Shown piece after piece: positions 6,215 through 15,167 of a stretch of DNA of 16,196 nucleotides (its first letter is position 1; the number at the start of each line of letters is the position of its first letter). Source of the DNA: an uncultured Prevotellaceae bacterium (GTDB lineage: Bacteria; Bacteroidota; Bacteroidia; Bacteroidales; Bacteroidaceae). Location: NCBI GenBank assembly GCA_946539475.1, contig CAMNHM010000058.1, positions 1-16,196 of the forward strand. Reading direction: 5' to 3'. The notes beneath the pieces are model-generated. The model saw only the letters and a program-made list of their open reading frames with translations. It was not told the origin of the DNA and did not search any database. A program made the translations under genes and the position numbers.

Positions 6215-9046
6215 ATGATGAGATATCTGCTTTCCCTACTGCTGTGCCTTGCCGTCGTCTTGCCAGCTGGTGCACAAAAAGACTCTGTCAAGACCAAGAA
6301 GACTCGCCAGGTGGAACTCTCTGGCGAGGTCTACGACTCGTTCACCAAGGCCAAGGTGAAAGCCTTCGTGACGCTCATGCGCAAGGACTCCACCGTCGTC
6401 GACACGATGACCTGCTGGACCTGGGGCACGAACAGCTACTATGAGTTCAAGGTGCCTGCAAAGAACGACGACTATATCATCCGCGCCACTGCCGACGGCT
6501 ATGAGGACACGACGATGGTCTACGAGCTGCGCCACATCGCACGCAACAATTTCTTCGAGCTGCCACGCCTGCTGATGAAGAAGAAGCAGCGCTCCGACGA
6601 CATCTACAAGGACGTCGACCTGGGCGAGTTCGTCGTGACGGGCACGAAGGTGAAGCTGGCCTATCGTGGCGACACGCTCGTCTACAACGCCTCAGCCTTC
6701 AACATGCCTGAGGGCTCGATGCTCGACGGGCTCATCCGCCAGATGCCCGGAGCGGAGCTGAAGGACAATGGCGACATCTACATCAACGGCAAGAAGGTGG
6801 ACTACCTCACGCTCAACGGCAAGGACTTCTTCAAGGGGCAGAACAAGGTGATGCTCGACAACCTGCCTTACTACACGGTGAAGGAACTGAAGGTCTTCGA
6901 CAAGTCGACCAAGCAGAGCGAGCTCATCGGACACGACGTGGAGAAGAAAGACTACGTCATGGACGTGCAGCTGAAGCGCGAGTACAACCGCGGATTCCTG
7001 GGCAACATCGAGGGAGGCCTGGGTACTGACAACCGCTACCTGGCACGACTCTTCAGCCTCTACTACGATGACCACTCGCGCGTAAGCATCTTTGGCAATA
7101 CGAACAATGTCAATGAGAACCGCCGTCCCGGCGGCGAGGGAGAGTGGAGTCCCAGTCAGATGCCCAACGGACTGCGAGCCACGAAGCAGACGGGCCTCTC
7201 CGTCGAGACTGAGGACCAGAACAAGAACTGGGAGGAGAACCTCGATGCCACCTTCACCTGGAGCGACGCCGACAACTGGAGCCGCAGCACGACGGAGCGC
7301 TTCGCCTCGGGTGGCAACATCCTGGGAGGCAGCGAGTCGAAGAGCCGTCAGAAGGACTTCCGCTTCTCTGCCAGCAACTATTTCCAGGTAAAGGTGCCCG
7401 TCACGCTATGGACCAGCTTTGACGTGAGCTACAACAACGGTCACCGCGTCACCACCTCTGAGGACTCTACCAGTCGCGAAGCCCTCATCAACCGCACGCT
7501 CAACGACGGATACAACCGTTACCGCACGCTCAGCCTGAATGGCAACCTAGGCTTCAACCATAAGTTTGCATGGGGCGACTTCCTCCGACTCTCGCTGTCA
7601 GCCAACTACAGCAACATGAAACCCAGCGAGAGCTTCTCGCGCAACCGTACGTTCTACACCCAGACGGGTGGGGAGGAGCTGCGCCACTACTACAACGACA
7701 CCCACAACAACAGCTATAACTATCAGGCACAGCTGGGTTACACCCTGCAGCTGCTCAACCGCTGGTTCATCGAGACGGAGTTCAGCTTCAACCAGGACAG
7801 GAACGATGCTACCAACGACTACTTCCGCCTCGACTGGCTCTACACCGTGGCCGACGACGTGCAGCAGGCACGCTGGCTGCCATCCACACGCGACGCGCTG
7901 ATGAAGGCGCTCGATCGCGACAACACCGACAAGTCCGTCAGCCTGAATCGCAGGCTGGGTGCATCGATGCAGCTCTACCACTCGTCGGACAATGGCTATT
8001 TCGCCTTCAGCCTGCCCCTCGAGAATCCCCACGAGCGGCTGCACTATATCGACAACCGGATGGACACCGTCGCCCGTCGCAGCTACCTGAACTTCAATCC
8101 CTCAATCATGTGGTATCGGTGGGGAAAACATAAGGGGCTCAACCAGCTGGGCTATAACATGTCGATGAGCCGTCCGGCATTGGCGAGCCTGTTGCCGACC
8201 GACGATACCACCAATCCGCTTGTCACCAGCATCAACAACCCCAACCTGAAGACAACACTCAGCCACAACGTCAATGTGGGCTTCGGGTTCAACAACGACA
8301 GCACTCGCCACTTCCTCCGCCTCTGGGCCAACGCGGGGCTGACGCAGCGCTCCGTGGGCACGCGTACCACATATAATACGACGACAGGTGCCTATACCTT
8401 CACGCAGGACAACATCGACGGCAACTGGAACGCCGGCCTCAACGCCAACTACGAACAGCCCCTCGACCCCAAGAAGCTGCTCACCTTCGAGGAGTCAACA
8501 GGTGTCAGCTACAACCATAGCGTCGACTTCCCCGTCGAGTATGTTGCTGGGTCACAGCAGCAATCCTCCCTGCCAAAAAGCACCGTACACAACTGGAACC
8601 TGAGCGAGCGCCTGGCCCTCGAGTTCCAGAAGAACCAGCTGACGGCAGGCATCAGCGCCGAGGCCACCTGGCGGCGCTCGACGAGCAACCGCGACGACTT
8701 CCAGGCCATCAGCGCCTTCGACTTCAGCTATGGCGGTCATGTACGCTACACCATTCCCTGGCTGAAGCTCTACGTAGGCACCGACATCCGCATGTTCAGC
8801 CGCCGAGGCTATCAGAGCGAGCTGATGAACACCGACGACCTCGTATGGAATGCTGAGTTCTCGCGCTCGTTCTTCAAGGAGAAGCTCACGGCCAAGCTCA
8901 CGGCCTTCGACCTGCTGCATCAGCTCTCGAGCAAGCAGTACAGCGTCAATGCCCAGGGGCGCTACGAGACGTGGAACAACTGCATCCCGCGCTACGTGAT
9001 GCTTTCGCTGGCCTATAAGCTGAACAAGAGTCCGAAGCAGAACTGA
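6215..9046 (+). CDS. Outer-membrane beta-barrel receptor with plug-like domain (TonB-dependent receptor family)
   Basis: The 943-aa protein starts with a signal peptide ([20 protein letters not shown], cleavage before QKDS). Residues about 32-110 form a carboxypeptidase-regulatory-like beta-sandwich ([20 protein letters not shown], with [13 protein letters not shown]). A plug-like region follows at about 140-225 ([19 protein letters not shown], then DGLIRQMPG and [18 protein letters not shown]). The rest is a long barrel rich in Tyr, Asn and Arg with alternating strands. The layout matches the Bacteroidota outer-membrane beta-barrel family related to TonB-dependent receptors rather than SusC. 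The C-terminus ([15 protein letters not shown]) lacks the usual terminal aromatic residue. The substrate is unknown. The copper ATPase starts only 4 nt downstream, suggesting a joint role in metal handling. Confidence 0.87.
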   Translation: MMRYLLSLLLCLAVVLPAGAQKDSVKTKKTRQVELSGEVYDSFTKAKVKAFVTLMRKDSTVVDTMTCWTWGTNSYYEFKVPAKNDDYIIRATADGYEDTTMVYELRHIARNNFFELPRLLMKKKQRSDDIYKDVDLGEFVVTGTKVKLAYRGDTLVYNASAFNMPEGSMLDGLIRQMPGAELKDNGDIYINGKKVDYLTLNGKDFFKGQNKVMLDNLPYYTVKELKVFDKSTKQSELIGHDVEKKDYVMDVQLKREYNRGFLGNIEGGLGTDNRYLARLFSLYYDDHSRVSIFGNTNNVNENRRPGGEGEWSPSQMPNGLRATKQTGLSVETEDQNKNWEENLDATFTWSDADNWSRSTTERFASGGNILGGSESKSRQKDFRFSASNYFQVKVPVTLWTSFDVSYNNGHRVTTSEDSTSREALINRTLNDGYNRYRTLSLNGNLGFNHKFAWGDFLRLSLSANYSNMKPSESFSRNRTFYTQTGGEELRHYYNDTHNNSYNYQAQLGYTLQLLNRWFIETEFSFNQDRNDATNDYFRLDWLYTVADDVQQARWLPSTRDALMKALDRDNTDKSVSLNRRLGASMQLYHSSDNGYFAFSLPLENPHERLHYIDNRMDTVARRSYLNFNPSIMWYRWGKHKGLNQLGYNMSMSRPALASLLPTDDTTNPLVTSINNPNLKTTLSHNVNVGFGFNNDSTRHFLRLWANAGLTQRSVGTRTTYNTTTGAYTFTQDNIDGNWNAGLNANYEQPLDPKKLLTFEESTGVSYNHSVDFPVEYVAGSQQQSSLPKSTVHNWNLSERLALEFQKNQLTAGISAEATWRRSTSNRDDFQAISAFDFSYGGHVRYTIPWLKLYVGTDIRMFSRRGYQSELMNTDDLVWNAEFSRSFFKEKLTAKLTAFDLLHQLSSKQYSVNAQGRYETWNNCIPRYVMLSLAYKLNKSPKQN

Positions 9047-9050
9047 CACG

Positions 9051-10991
9051 ATGGAGAAAGAGAAGAAGACGGTTGCCGTGCTTGGCATGATGTGCTCTGC
9101 CTGCGCTGCCAATGTGGAGAAGCGTCTGAACGCCCTCGACGGCGTCCTTCAGGCAAATGTCAACCTGCCTGCCCGTACCGTGCTGCTGGAGTATGACAAG
9201 GCAACCGTGACACTCCAGCAGATGAAGGACTCGCTCAGCCAGATAGGCTACGACATGGTAATCGAGGAGGATCGCAACGTAGAGGCCATCGAGCGGCGCA
9301 CCTATCTCGACCTCCGTCGCAAGGTGTTGCTCAGCTGGCTCTTCGCCCTGCTGGTGATGGTACTCTCTATGGGCTGGATGGGCACGTCGGAGTGGTCGCG
9401 CGACGTGCGCAACCAGACGTGCCTCATCGTCGCGTTGCTCAATCTCGTTTACTGCGGACGGCAGTTCTACCAGATAGCCTGGCGACAGCTGCTGCACGCC
9501 TCTGCCAATATGGACACGCTCGTCGCCCTCTCGACTGCCATCTCCTTCCTCTTCAGCACGTTCAACACTTTCTGGGGCGAACAGACATGGGGCTCCAGAG
9601 GCATCGAGTGGCATACCTACTTCGATGCTTCCGTCATGATCATTACCTTTGTACTCACAGGACGCCTGCTCGAGGAACGCGCCAAGCAGAGCACGGCGGG
9701 AAGCATCCGCTCGCTCATGGGCCTTCAGCCTAAGACGGCTCACGGGGTGGTCGATGCGGCAGGGCTGCCAGCCGCCAACGGCACGGTCGTCGACATCCCC
9801 ATCTCAGCCGTTCAGCCTCGCGACATCCTCGAGGTGCGTCCAGGCGAGAAGATTCCTGTCGACGGTTCCGTCTTCGCAGCTGTTGCAGCGTCTCCTTCCG
9901 CCTCCGCTTCAGGCGGCAGCGACGATATCGCCACCATTGATGAAAGCATGATGACGGGCGAGTCGCTCCCCGTAGCAAAGAAAGCCGGCGACAAAGTCCT
10001 TGCAGGAACGATAGTGCGCGAGGGCACCCTGCGCATGCGTGCCGAGCAGGTAGGGCAGCAGACGGTACTCTCCAATATGATTCGCATGGTACAGGAGGCG
10101 CAGGGATCGAAGGCTCCCGTGCAGCGCATCGTCGACCGTATCGCCCTCGTCTTCGTGCCGACGGTTGTCGCCTTGTCATTGCTGACGTTCGTCTTATGGC
10201 TCCTCATCGGAGGCAGTGATAAACTTCCGCAGGCGGTCCTCTCCGCCGTCTCCGTGCTGGTCATCGCTTGTCCTTGCGCAATGGGCCTGGCAACGCCTAC
10301 CGCCCTGATGGTGGGCATCGGGAAGGCTGCCCAGCTGGGTATTCTCGTCAAGGATGCCACTGCCCTCGAAGAGCTGCGACGTGTCGATGCGATGGTGGTC
10401 GACAAGACGGGAACCATCACTCAGCCCACGCCTGAAGGCGAGCAGCTGAAGCCTCATGCCGACGAAGCCTTCGACAGCCTTCGGCAGCAGGGTATTGACG
10501 TATGGATGATGAGTGGCGACCGCGAGGAGCGCGTGGCTCCCGTTGCTGCTGCTGCACATATCGACCACTACCAGTCGCAGGTGCTGCCTCAGGACAAAGA
10601 GCAGCTCGTCCGACGACTGCAGGCGGAGGGTCGCCGTGTGGCGATGCTTGGCGACGGTGTCAACGATTCGCAGGCCCTTGCCACAGCCGATGTCAGCATC
10701 GCTATCGGCGGAGGTACCGATGTGGCGATGGACGTTGCTCAGGTGACGCTCATGGGCACCGACCTGCGCCGGCTCACCGATGCCGTCCTGCTCTCGCGCA
10801 AGACGGTGGGCATGATCCGCCAGAACCTTTTCTGGGCTTTCGTCTATAATGTGGTGTGCATTCCGCTCGCTGCCGGCATCCCCTATCTCTTTGGACAGTC
10901 CTGGCAAATCACGCCGATGTGGGCATCAGCGCTGATGGCGTTCAGCAGCGTCAGCGTAGTTCTCAACAGTCTGCGATTGAAGTTCGCTTAG
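9051..10991 (+). CDS. Cu+-type P1B ATPase lacking the nucleotide-binding N-domain
   Basis: 646-aa inner-membrane heavy-metal P-type ATPase. It has an N-terminal HMA domain (about 6-70) with Cys15 and Cys18 in MCSAC, membrane helices, an actuator domain with TGES (302-305), the CPC motif (407-409) in helix 4, the phosphorylation site Asp451 (DKTGT), MSGD (487-490) and GDGVND (534-539). YN in FVYNV and MxxSS in MAFSSVSV are the Cu+ selectivity signature, so it should export Cu+. However, Asp451 is only 39 residues from Asp490; copper ATPases normally have well over 100 residues there. The N-domain with its SEHPL-type ATP-binding motif is missing, in frame. The actuator domain also carries a Ser/Ala/Gly-rich insertion at about 277-293. 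It is co-transcribed with the receptor upstream. Activity is uncertain. Confidence 0.9.
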   Translation: MEKEKKTVAVLGMMCSACAANVEKRLNALDGVLQANVNLPARTVLLEYDKATVTLQQMKDSLSQIGYDMVIEEDRNVEAIERRTYLDLRRKVLLSWLFALLVMVLSMGWMGTSEWSRDVRNQTCLIVALLNLVYCGRQFYQIAWRQLLHASANMDTLVALSTAISFLFSTFNTFWGEQTWGSRGIEWHTYFDASVMIITFVLTGRLLEERAKQSTAGSIRSLMGLQPKTAHGVVDAAGLPAANGTVVDIPISAVQPRDILEVRPGEKIPVDGSVFAAVAASPSASASGGSDDIATIDESMMTGESLPVAKKAGDKVLAGTIVREGTLRMRAEQVGQQTVLSNMIRMVQEAQGSKAPVQRIVDRIALVFVPTVVALSLLTFVLWLLIGGSDKLPQAVLSAVSVLVIACPCAMGLATPTALMVGIGKAAQLGILVKDATALEELRRVDAMVVDKTGTITQPTPEGEQLKPHADEAFDSLRQQGIDVWMMSGDREERVAPVAAAAHIDHYQSQVLPQDKEQLVRRLQAEGRRVAMLGDGVNDSQALATADVSIAIGGGTDVAMDVAQVTLMGTDLRRLTDAVLLSRKTVGMIRQNLFWAFVYNVVCIPLAAGIPYLFGQSWQITPMWASALMAFSSVSVVLNSLRLKFA

Positions 10992-11009
10992 TTTTCTAAG
11001 GCAGACGGC

Positions 11010-12002
11010 TTACGGAGTCTTTACCTTCAGCTTGTCGCCACTGAGGTCGACCTCGAAGAAGTGGGGCGTGCGGACGGTGCGTCCTTGTGCGTCCTGCTTG
11101 TGGCTGTGTACCGACATCATCCAGCGTCCGTCGAACGTCTGGAAGAGCATGCTGTGACCATAGTTGGGAGGCGTGATGGGTTCGGGTTCCTGCGTCCAGG
11201 GACCGTCGAGCGTTCCGCTCTCTGAATAGGCGACGCCCTGCGTGTAGTCGTTAAATACCCACGATGTCCAGAGCATGCCTAGCCGCCCCGTTGCTGTGCG
11301 GAAGAGCCAGGGGCCGTCAGTCACCTTGTTCCACGTGAGGTTACCCTGGTCGTCGCGCTCGCGGCTCCATGGAGAGTCGCTGGCGCGGAAGAGCACGCGC
11401 GGCTCGCCGACGGTGCCGCTGAAGTCGGGCTTCAGTTGGATCTTCTCGATTGTGCCGTTCCAGTTTTGCAGCCATTCGCCACAGAACACCATGTAGGGCT
11501 TGCCGTCGGTGTCGCGCCAGAAAGTTCCGTCGAGTGTGGGACGGTCGGCGGGCAGGTAGGTGGCGTCGCCAAAGGTGTGGTAGGGGCCCATCGCGCTGTC
11601 GGCAACGAGCACCTGACAGGCTCTCCGCTCGATGACGTTGCCGCGAACGGTATCGATCTTCACCGCCTGGTTGGTGAACGTGGCGAAGTAGTAGTACTTG
11701 TCACCAATGTGGTGGAGCTCAGCAGCCCAGATCATCGGGCGCGGACCCATCCAGGAGTTGGCGTCGAAGGTCGTCACGCGGAACGGACCCTCCCAGCGGT
11801 CGAGGTCGCGACTGCGCCAGACCATTCCGCCCGTGCCTGTCATGTAGTACGTCTGTGTGGCCTTGTCGGCAAGGATGGCGGGGTCGCTCATGCGGATGTC
11901 GTGCAGCGCTACGTCCTTGCGTACGCCAAACCCGCTGCGCTGGGCTGTTGCCAGCATGGGGAGCAGCAGGAGGGTGAGGAGTGTGAAGCTAAGTCTTTTC
12001 AT
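11010..12002 (-). CDS. Secreted GH43-like glycoside hydrolase
   Basis: The 330-aa protein has a signal peptide (MKRLSFTLLTLLLLPMLATA, cleavage before Q) and a single five-bladed-propeller GH43-type domain; family 43 acts mainly on arabinose- or xylose-containing plant polysaccharides. The general base is Asp40 (RMSDPAIL) and the pKa-modulating Asp is Asp158 (TLDGTFWRDTDGKPY). The catalytic-acid position lies in VTDGPWLFR, where Asp229 stands instead of the usual Glu, so activity or mechanism may differ. WAAELHHIGDKYYYF and YGHSMLF (His283) are further typical segments. There is no C-terminal beta-sandwich or carbohydrate-binding module. It starts 42 nt after nth on the same strand, with no clear promoter between, so it is probably read through from nth. 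Substrate unknown. Confidence 0.82.
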   Translation of the reverse strand: MKRLSFTLLTLLLLPMLATAQRSGFGVRKDVALHDIRMSDPAILADKATQTYYMTGTGGMVWRSRDLDRWEGPFRVTTFDANSWMGPRPMIWAAELHHIGDKYYYFATFTNQAVKIDTVRGNVIERRACQVLVADSAMGPYHTFGDATYLPADRPTLDGTFWRDTDGKPYMVFCGEWLQNWNGTIEKIQLKPDFSGTVGEPRVLFRASDSPWSRERDDQGNLTWNKVTDGPWLFRTATGRLGMLWTSWVFNDYTQGVAYSESGTLDGPWTQEPEPITPPNYGHSMLFQTFDGRWMMSVHSHKQDAQGRTVRTPHFFEVDLSGDKLKVKTP

Positions 12003-12044
12003 TGGAATGTAAAATGTTTAGTGAAGGGTGAATAATACGCGGTC

Positions 12045-12692
12045 TTACAATCGTGAGCCGTCCAGCAGCTTGGGGCAGATGGCCTCCAGCTCGCAGCGCT
12101 CGCAATGAGGGGCCCGCGAGGTGCAGACGTAGCGTCCGTGGAGCAGGAGCCAGTGGTGAGCGAGTGGGATGTCGGCTTGGGGGATGTGCTTTATGAGGTG
12201 TTGCTCGACCTTCAGAGGCGTGTTGGCAGAGCGGGGAACGAGTCCCAGACGGTGGCTGACGCGATAGACGTGGGTGTCGACGGCCATTGCCGACCGTCCG
12301 AAGGCGACGGCCTGCATGACGTTGGCAGTCTTACGACCTACGCCAGGCAGGTCGAGCAGGGCGTTCATGTCGCTGGGCACCTCGCCGTCGTGACGTTCGA
12401 CGAGCTGCCGCGAGAGCTCCACGAGGTGGCGTGCCTTCGAGTTGGGATAGCTGACGCTGCTGATGTACTCGAGCACGTCCTCGGGCTCTGCCTGCGCCAT
12501 CGAGCGTGCGTCGGGGTAGTGGCGGAAGAGCTCGGGCGTCACCTGATTGATGCGCTTGTCGGTACACTGTGCACTGAGCACGACAGCCACCAGCAGTTGG
12601 AAGACGCTCTGGAACTGCAACTCGGTATTGACCTCGGGCATCTCCCGTCGGAAGTAGTCTAGCACGAGGCGATATCTCTCTTCTTTTCTCAT
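12045..12692 (-). CDS. nth: Endonuclease III (bifunctional DNA glycosylase/AP lyase)
   Basis: Removes oxidised pyrimidines from DNA and nicks the abasic site in base excision repair. The 215-aa protein has the usual length and all landmarks: VVLSAQCTDKRIN (38-50), the helix-hairpin-helix LPGVGRKTAN (115-124) with catalytic Lys121, Asp139 in AVDTHVYRV, and a C-terminal 4Fe-4S cluster at Cys190, Cys197, Cys200 and Cys206 (C-x6-C-x2-C-x5-C). I chose the ATG at 12692: the open frame continues to 12866, but that would add 58 residues overlapping both the promoter and the start of the divergent DUF2461 gene. It is transcribed away from that gene and appears to lead into the GH43-like gene. Confidence 0.96.
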   Translation of the reverse strand: MRKEERYRLVLDYFRREMPEVNTELQFQSVFQLLVAVVLSAQCTDKRINQVTPELFRHYPDARSMAQAEPEDVLEYISSVSYPNSKARHLVELSRQLVERHDGEVPSDMNALLDLPGVGRKTANVMQAVAFGRSAMAVDTHVYRVSHRLGLVPRSANTPLKVEQHLIKHIPQADIPLAHHWLLLHGRYVCTSRAPHCERCELEAICPKLLDGSRL

Positions 12693-12700
12693 AACGGCTA

Positions 12701-12708
12701 CAAAATTA
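12701..12708 (-). promoter_or_regulatory. -7 box of nth
   Basis: On the minus strand this reads TAATTTTG, an exact TAnnTTTG element, 8 nt upstream of the nth ATG. The transcript would start close to the start codon, giving a leaderless or nearly leaderless message. TTTC at 12734-12731 is a weak -33 candidate. Confidence 0.5.
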
Positions 12709-12717
12709 GCGAAAAAG

Positions 12718-12749
12718 TTTGAGAATACGAGAAAAAATGTGTATTTTTG
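12718..12749 (+). promoter_or_regulatory. Promoter of the DUF2461 gene
   Basis: TTTG (12718-12721), a 20-nt spacer and TATTTTTG (12742-12749) form a canonical Bacteroidota promoter. The predicted start near 12756 leaves about 14 nt before the ATG at 12770. It overlaps the upstream part of the nth promoter. Confidence 0.78.
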
Positions 12750-12769
12750 CCGAAAAATCTTCATATACG

Positions 12770-13468
12770 ATGGATACCAGACTAATATTCGACTTTCTGA
12801 GGCAGATAGCTCAGAACAACAGCCGCGAGTGGTTTCACCAGCACAAAGCTGAGTACGACGCAGCACGGGCAGAGTGGGAGAGAGGCGTAGGCCAGGCGAT
12901 AGAGCGCATCGTGGGCTTCGACCATGAGGTGGCTTCGCAGACGGTGAAGGACTGCACCTATCGGTTCAATCGCGACACGCGCTTCTCACCCGACAAGTCG
13001 CCCTATAAGAACCATTTCGGAGCCTACATCTGTGCAAAGGGGAAGAAGGCTCTGCGCGGGGGCTACTACATACATATGGAGCCGGAGCAGAGCCTCGTCG
13101 CTGTGGGCAGCTACTGGTTGCCGACGAACATCCTGACTGCCTGTCGCAACGAAATCATGTCGAACGAGGACGACTGGCTGCGCGCTGTGGAGAACCGTAA
13201 GTTCAAGAAGCTGTTTGGAGCTGCCGACGATGCCAGTTGGGAGTCGCCGCAGGGCTTCGGGCTGACGAAGCTGAAGACGTGCCCCGCAGGATTTCCGCGT
13301 GACTACCAGTATGTTAAGTATCTTCGTCAGAAGGATTACTGTGCCTGGCATCGCGTACCCGACGACTTCTACGAGGGCGATGCGTGGCTCGACGAGATAG
13401 AGCGCATCTTCCGGGTGGCAAAGCCCATGATGGACTTCGTCAATGCCGTCATCGACGATTACGAGTAA
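12770..13468 (+). CDS. DUF2461 (TIGR02453) family protein
   Basis: 232-aa soluble protein without signal peptide or membrane helix. It matches DUF2461/TIGR02453 over its full length: an N-terminal LIFDFLRQIAQNNSREWFHQ segment, the family motif YRFNRDTRFSPDKSPYKNHF (about 64-83), GGYYIHMEP, and a C-terminal helical part with GFGLTKLKTCPAGFP and the CAWHRVPDDFY segment. The dense conserved Arg, Asp, Lys and His residues suggest binding of a phosphate or nucleic-acid ligand, but no function is established to my knowledge. I chose the ATG at 12770 because a TTG at 12719 would begin inside the -33 element. Confidence 0.92.
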   Translation: MDTRLIFDFLRQIAQNNSREWFHQHKAEYDAARAEWERGVGQAIERIVGFDHEVASQTVKDCTYRFNRDTRFSPDKSPYKNHFGAYICAKGKKALRGGYYIHMEPEQSLVAVGSYWLPTNILTACRNEIMSNEDDWLRAVENRKFKKLFGAADDASWESPQGFGLTKLKTCPAGFPRDYQYVKYLRQKDYCAWHRVPDDFYEGDAWLDEIERIFRVAKPMMDFVNAVIDDYE

Positions 13469-13481
13469 ACGCCTGAACCTT

Positions 13482-13573
13482 AGAACGTATCTTAACGAGG
13501 CTCAGAACGTATCTTAACGAGGCTGAGAACGTATCTCAACGGGCTTGAGAACGTATCTTAACGAGGCTCAGAA
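13482..13573. repeat. Four tandem copies of a 22-bp repeat
   Basis: Units lie at 13482-13503, 13504-13525, 13526-13547 and 13548-13569, each starting AGAACGTATCT and usually continuing TAACGAGGCT. A 4-base partial copy (13570-13573) follows. Units 1 and 4 are identical, unit 2 differs only in its last base, and unit 3 has diverged most (CAACGGGCTTG). The array starts 13 nt after the DUF2461 stop. The period is about two helical turns, so a repeated protein site is possible. There are no spacers, so it is not a CRISPR array. Confidence 0.93.
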
Positions 13574-13579
13574 TTACAA

Positions 13580-13606
13580 TCCCCACGTTGGGGTCCAACG
13601 TGGGGA
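13580..13606. terminator. Perfect 12-bp hairpin between convergent genes
   Basis: TCCCCACGTTGG (13580-13591), loop GGT, then the exact reverse complement CCAACGTGGGGA (13595-13606). It separates the convergent DUF2461 and haem-propeller genes and could stop transcription in both directions. Neither strand shows a real T-run after it, so an intrinsic terminator is likely only if the stem suffices. Confidence 0.5.
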
Positions 13607-13621
13607 CAAGGTTAAAGATGC

Positions 13622-15163
13622 TTATTCGGCAACGTATTTAGCAGGCTTGATGTCATCGTTCTTCAGCACGTCGGCAAACTGTTGAGGGGTGATGGTGACA
13701 GGCCCTGACATAAACTCTGGGATGTTAAAGCTCTTCATGAACTCCCGGTGGAACGTGGGATCAGCCTCAGGCAGTTCAAAGGGCTTGCTTCCGTGTCCGT
13801 CGGCATCGATATGAGCGATGAATGGACGGGTGAAGTTTCCGTCGTTCCGACGGCTCGAGAAGATCACCCACCGCCCGTTGCTCGACCAGGAGTGGTAGCT
13901 TTCCGTATCGCGTGAGTTAATCTCGTCCATCAGTCGTACGTCGCCCGTCCGTAGGTCCATCAGGCAGAGGTCGGACTCGTGATGCCAGATGTGGAACACG
14001 CCATAGCGGCCCAGGGTGAACATGAGGTAGTGTCCGTCGGGCGAGATGCGGGGCAGCGTGGCGCTGAGTCCCAGCGTGTCGGTGGCCAGCGTGTCGAGCC
14101 CCAGGATGCCTGCTCCCAGCGTGTCGGCCTGGAAGACCATCTCGCGCTCGCCAAAGATGCGCGTCTGAGGGTCGAAGGTCTTGCGATAGATGTTGTACTT
14201 CACGTCGCTGGCGCGCATGTAGACCTCAGCAGCGTGAGAGATGGTGTCGCGGAACTCGAAGAGTGCGCTACAGTAGTAGAGCGTCTGTCCGTCGGGTGCC
14301 CAGAATGGGAACACCTCGAACTCGTTGTCGCGATTCTCGACGTTGCGCACCTCGTCTTTCTCCACGTCGTAGATGATGAGGTCGCTGGCGGCATCGCTCA
14401 CCTCAATCTTATTCAGGTTGCGCGTGTGGAAGCTCTGGCTCGTGAGGTTTGTGGAATAGACGATCAGGGGCAGGGTGGGGTGCCACGTGGGGTACACGCC
14501 GGCTGAGATGACCGAGTCGTTCTTCATGTTCACCTTGCGTATCTTGCCGTCGTATGCGATGACGGTTCCTCCGTGGTTCTGACGGGCGTGGAACTGCATG
14601 CGCTGGGGGTTGTACCACTGGTAGCTGTGGCAGTTGACACATTGCCCGAGTGCCTCTGTGGAGCAGAGCATGTTGTCGACCATCACGCGCTCGTCGTAGT
14701 TCTCCAGGCAGCGCTGATTGAGCGTCAGCTCCTCGTAGGTGACGTAGCTGGGCGAGATGAGTCGGTAGCTGATGTAGGGGTCGATGGAGTCTTTCGAGAC
14801 GTGGATGGCAAAAGGCTGGTGGCGCGTCCACTGGTTGCCTTTCTGCGTGTACACCTCTACGCTGATGTCGCTCCCTGCTGCTTTTGCAGTGAGCTCGTGC
14901 CAGCGGTCGACATCGGGCTGTGCCTTCAGTCCTCCGCATACGATTTGCTCTTCGCCGGCCTTGAAGCTGACGACGGCATCGTCGGCATCCTCCTCGACGA
15001 GGAACGATAGTGGTGCGATGTTCACCGGGACGGTGACGTCGACGTAGTCGGGATAGATCTTTGGCAGCTGTTCCGACTGGTTGAACGACGTTGGCACGCT
15101 GGCTCCCGTGCAGGCAGCGAGCGTGACGATGGTCAGCAGACTGATAATGACATGCTTCTTCAT
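13622..15163 (-). CDS. PD40 beta-propeller lipoprotein with one c-type haem motif
   Basis: The 513-aa protein starts with a lipoprotein signal peptide (MKKHVIISLLTIVTLAAC, lipid site Cys18). An N-terminal region of about 150 residues precedes a single CxxCH motif (Cys175, Cys178, His179 in GQCVNCHSYQW), indicating covalent haem c. The remainder is a TolB-like propeller with PD40-type blades: YPTWHPTLPLIVYSTN, FPFWAPDGQTLYYCSA, LPRISPDGHYLMFT and YHSWSSNGRWVIFSS. It is probably an envelope electron-transfer or sensing protein; the partner is unknown. One blade carries a repeated DTLG segment. I chose the ATG at 15163, which gives a clean signal peptide; the frame extends to 15223, but the extra 20 residues overlap the preceding gene. 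It starts 4 nt after the DUF6057 gene and is probably co-translated with it. Confidence 0.82.
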   Translation of the reverse strand: MKKHVIISLLTIVTLAACTGASVPTSFNQSEQLPKIYPDYVDVTVPVNIAPLSFLVEEDADDAVVSFKAGEEQIVCGGLKAQPDVDRWHELTAKAAGSDISVEVYTQKGNQWTRHQPFAIHVSKDSIDPYISYRLISPSYVTYEELTLNQRCLENYDERVMVDNMLCSTEALGQCVNCHSYQWYNPQRMQFHARQNHGGTVIAYDGKIRKVNMKNDSVISAGVYPTWHPTLPLIVYSTNLTSQSFHTRNLNKIEVSDAASDLIIYDVEKDEVRNVENRDNEFEVFPFWAPDGQTLYYCSALFEFRDTISHAAEVYMRASDVKYNIYRKTFDPQTRIFGEREMVFQADTLGAGILGLDTLATDTLGLSATLPRISPDGHYLMFTLGRYGVFHIWHHESDLCLMDLRTGDVRLMDEINSRDTESYHSWSSNGRWVIFSSRRNDGNFTRPFIAHIDADGHGSKPFELPEADPTFHREFMKSFNIPEFMSGPVTITPQQFADVLKNDDIKPAKYVAE

Positions 15164-15167
15164 GGTC

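Noticed and set aside
10401..10520. Frameshift or stop as the cause of the missing N-domain
   Set aside because: DKTGT and MSGD are in the same frame with only 39 codons between them. There is no spare DNA that could encode the domain in another frame.
12693..12866. 58-residue N-terminal extension of nth
   Set aside because: It would cross the divergent promoter region and the start of the DUF2461 gene. Endonuclease III of normal length begins at 12692.
13482..13573. Possible CRISPR array
   Set aside because: The units are directly contiguous with no spacers, and there are no cas genes in the window.
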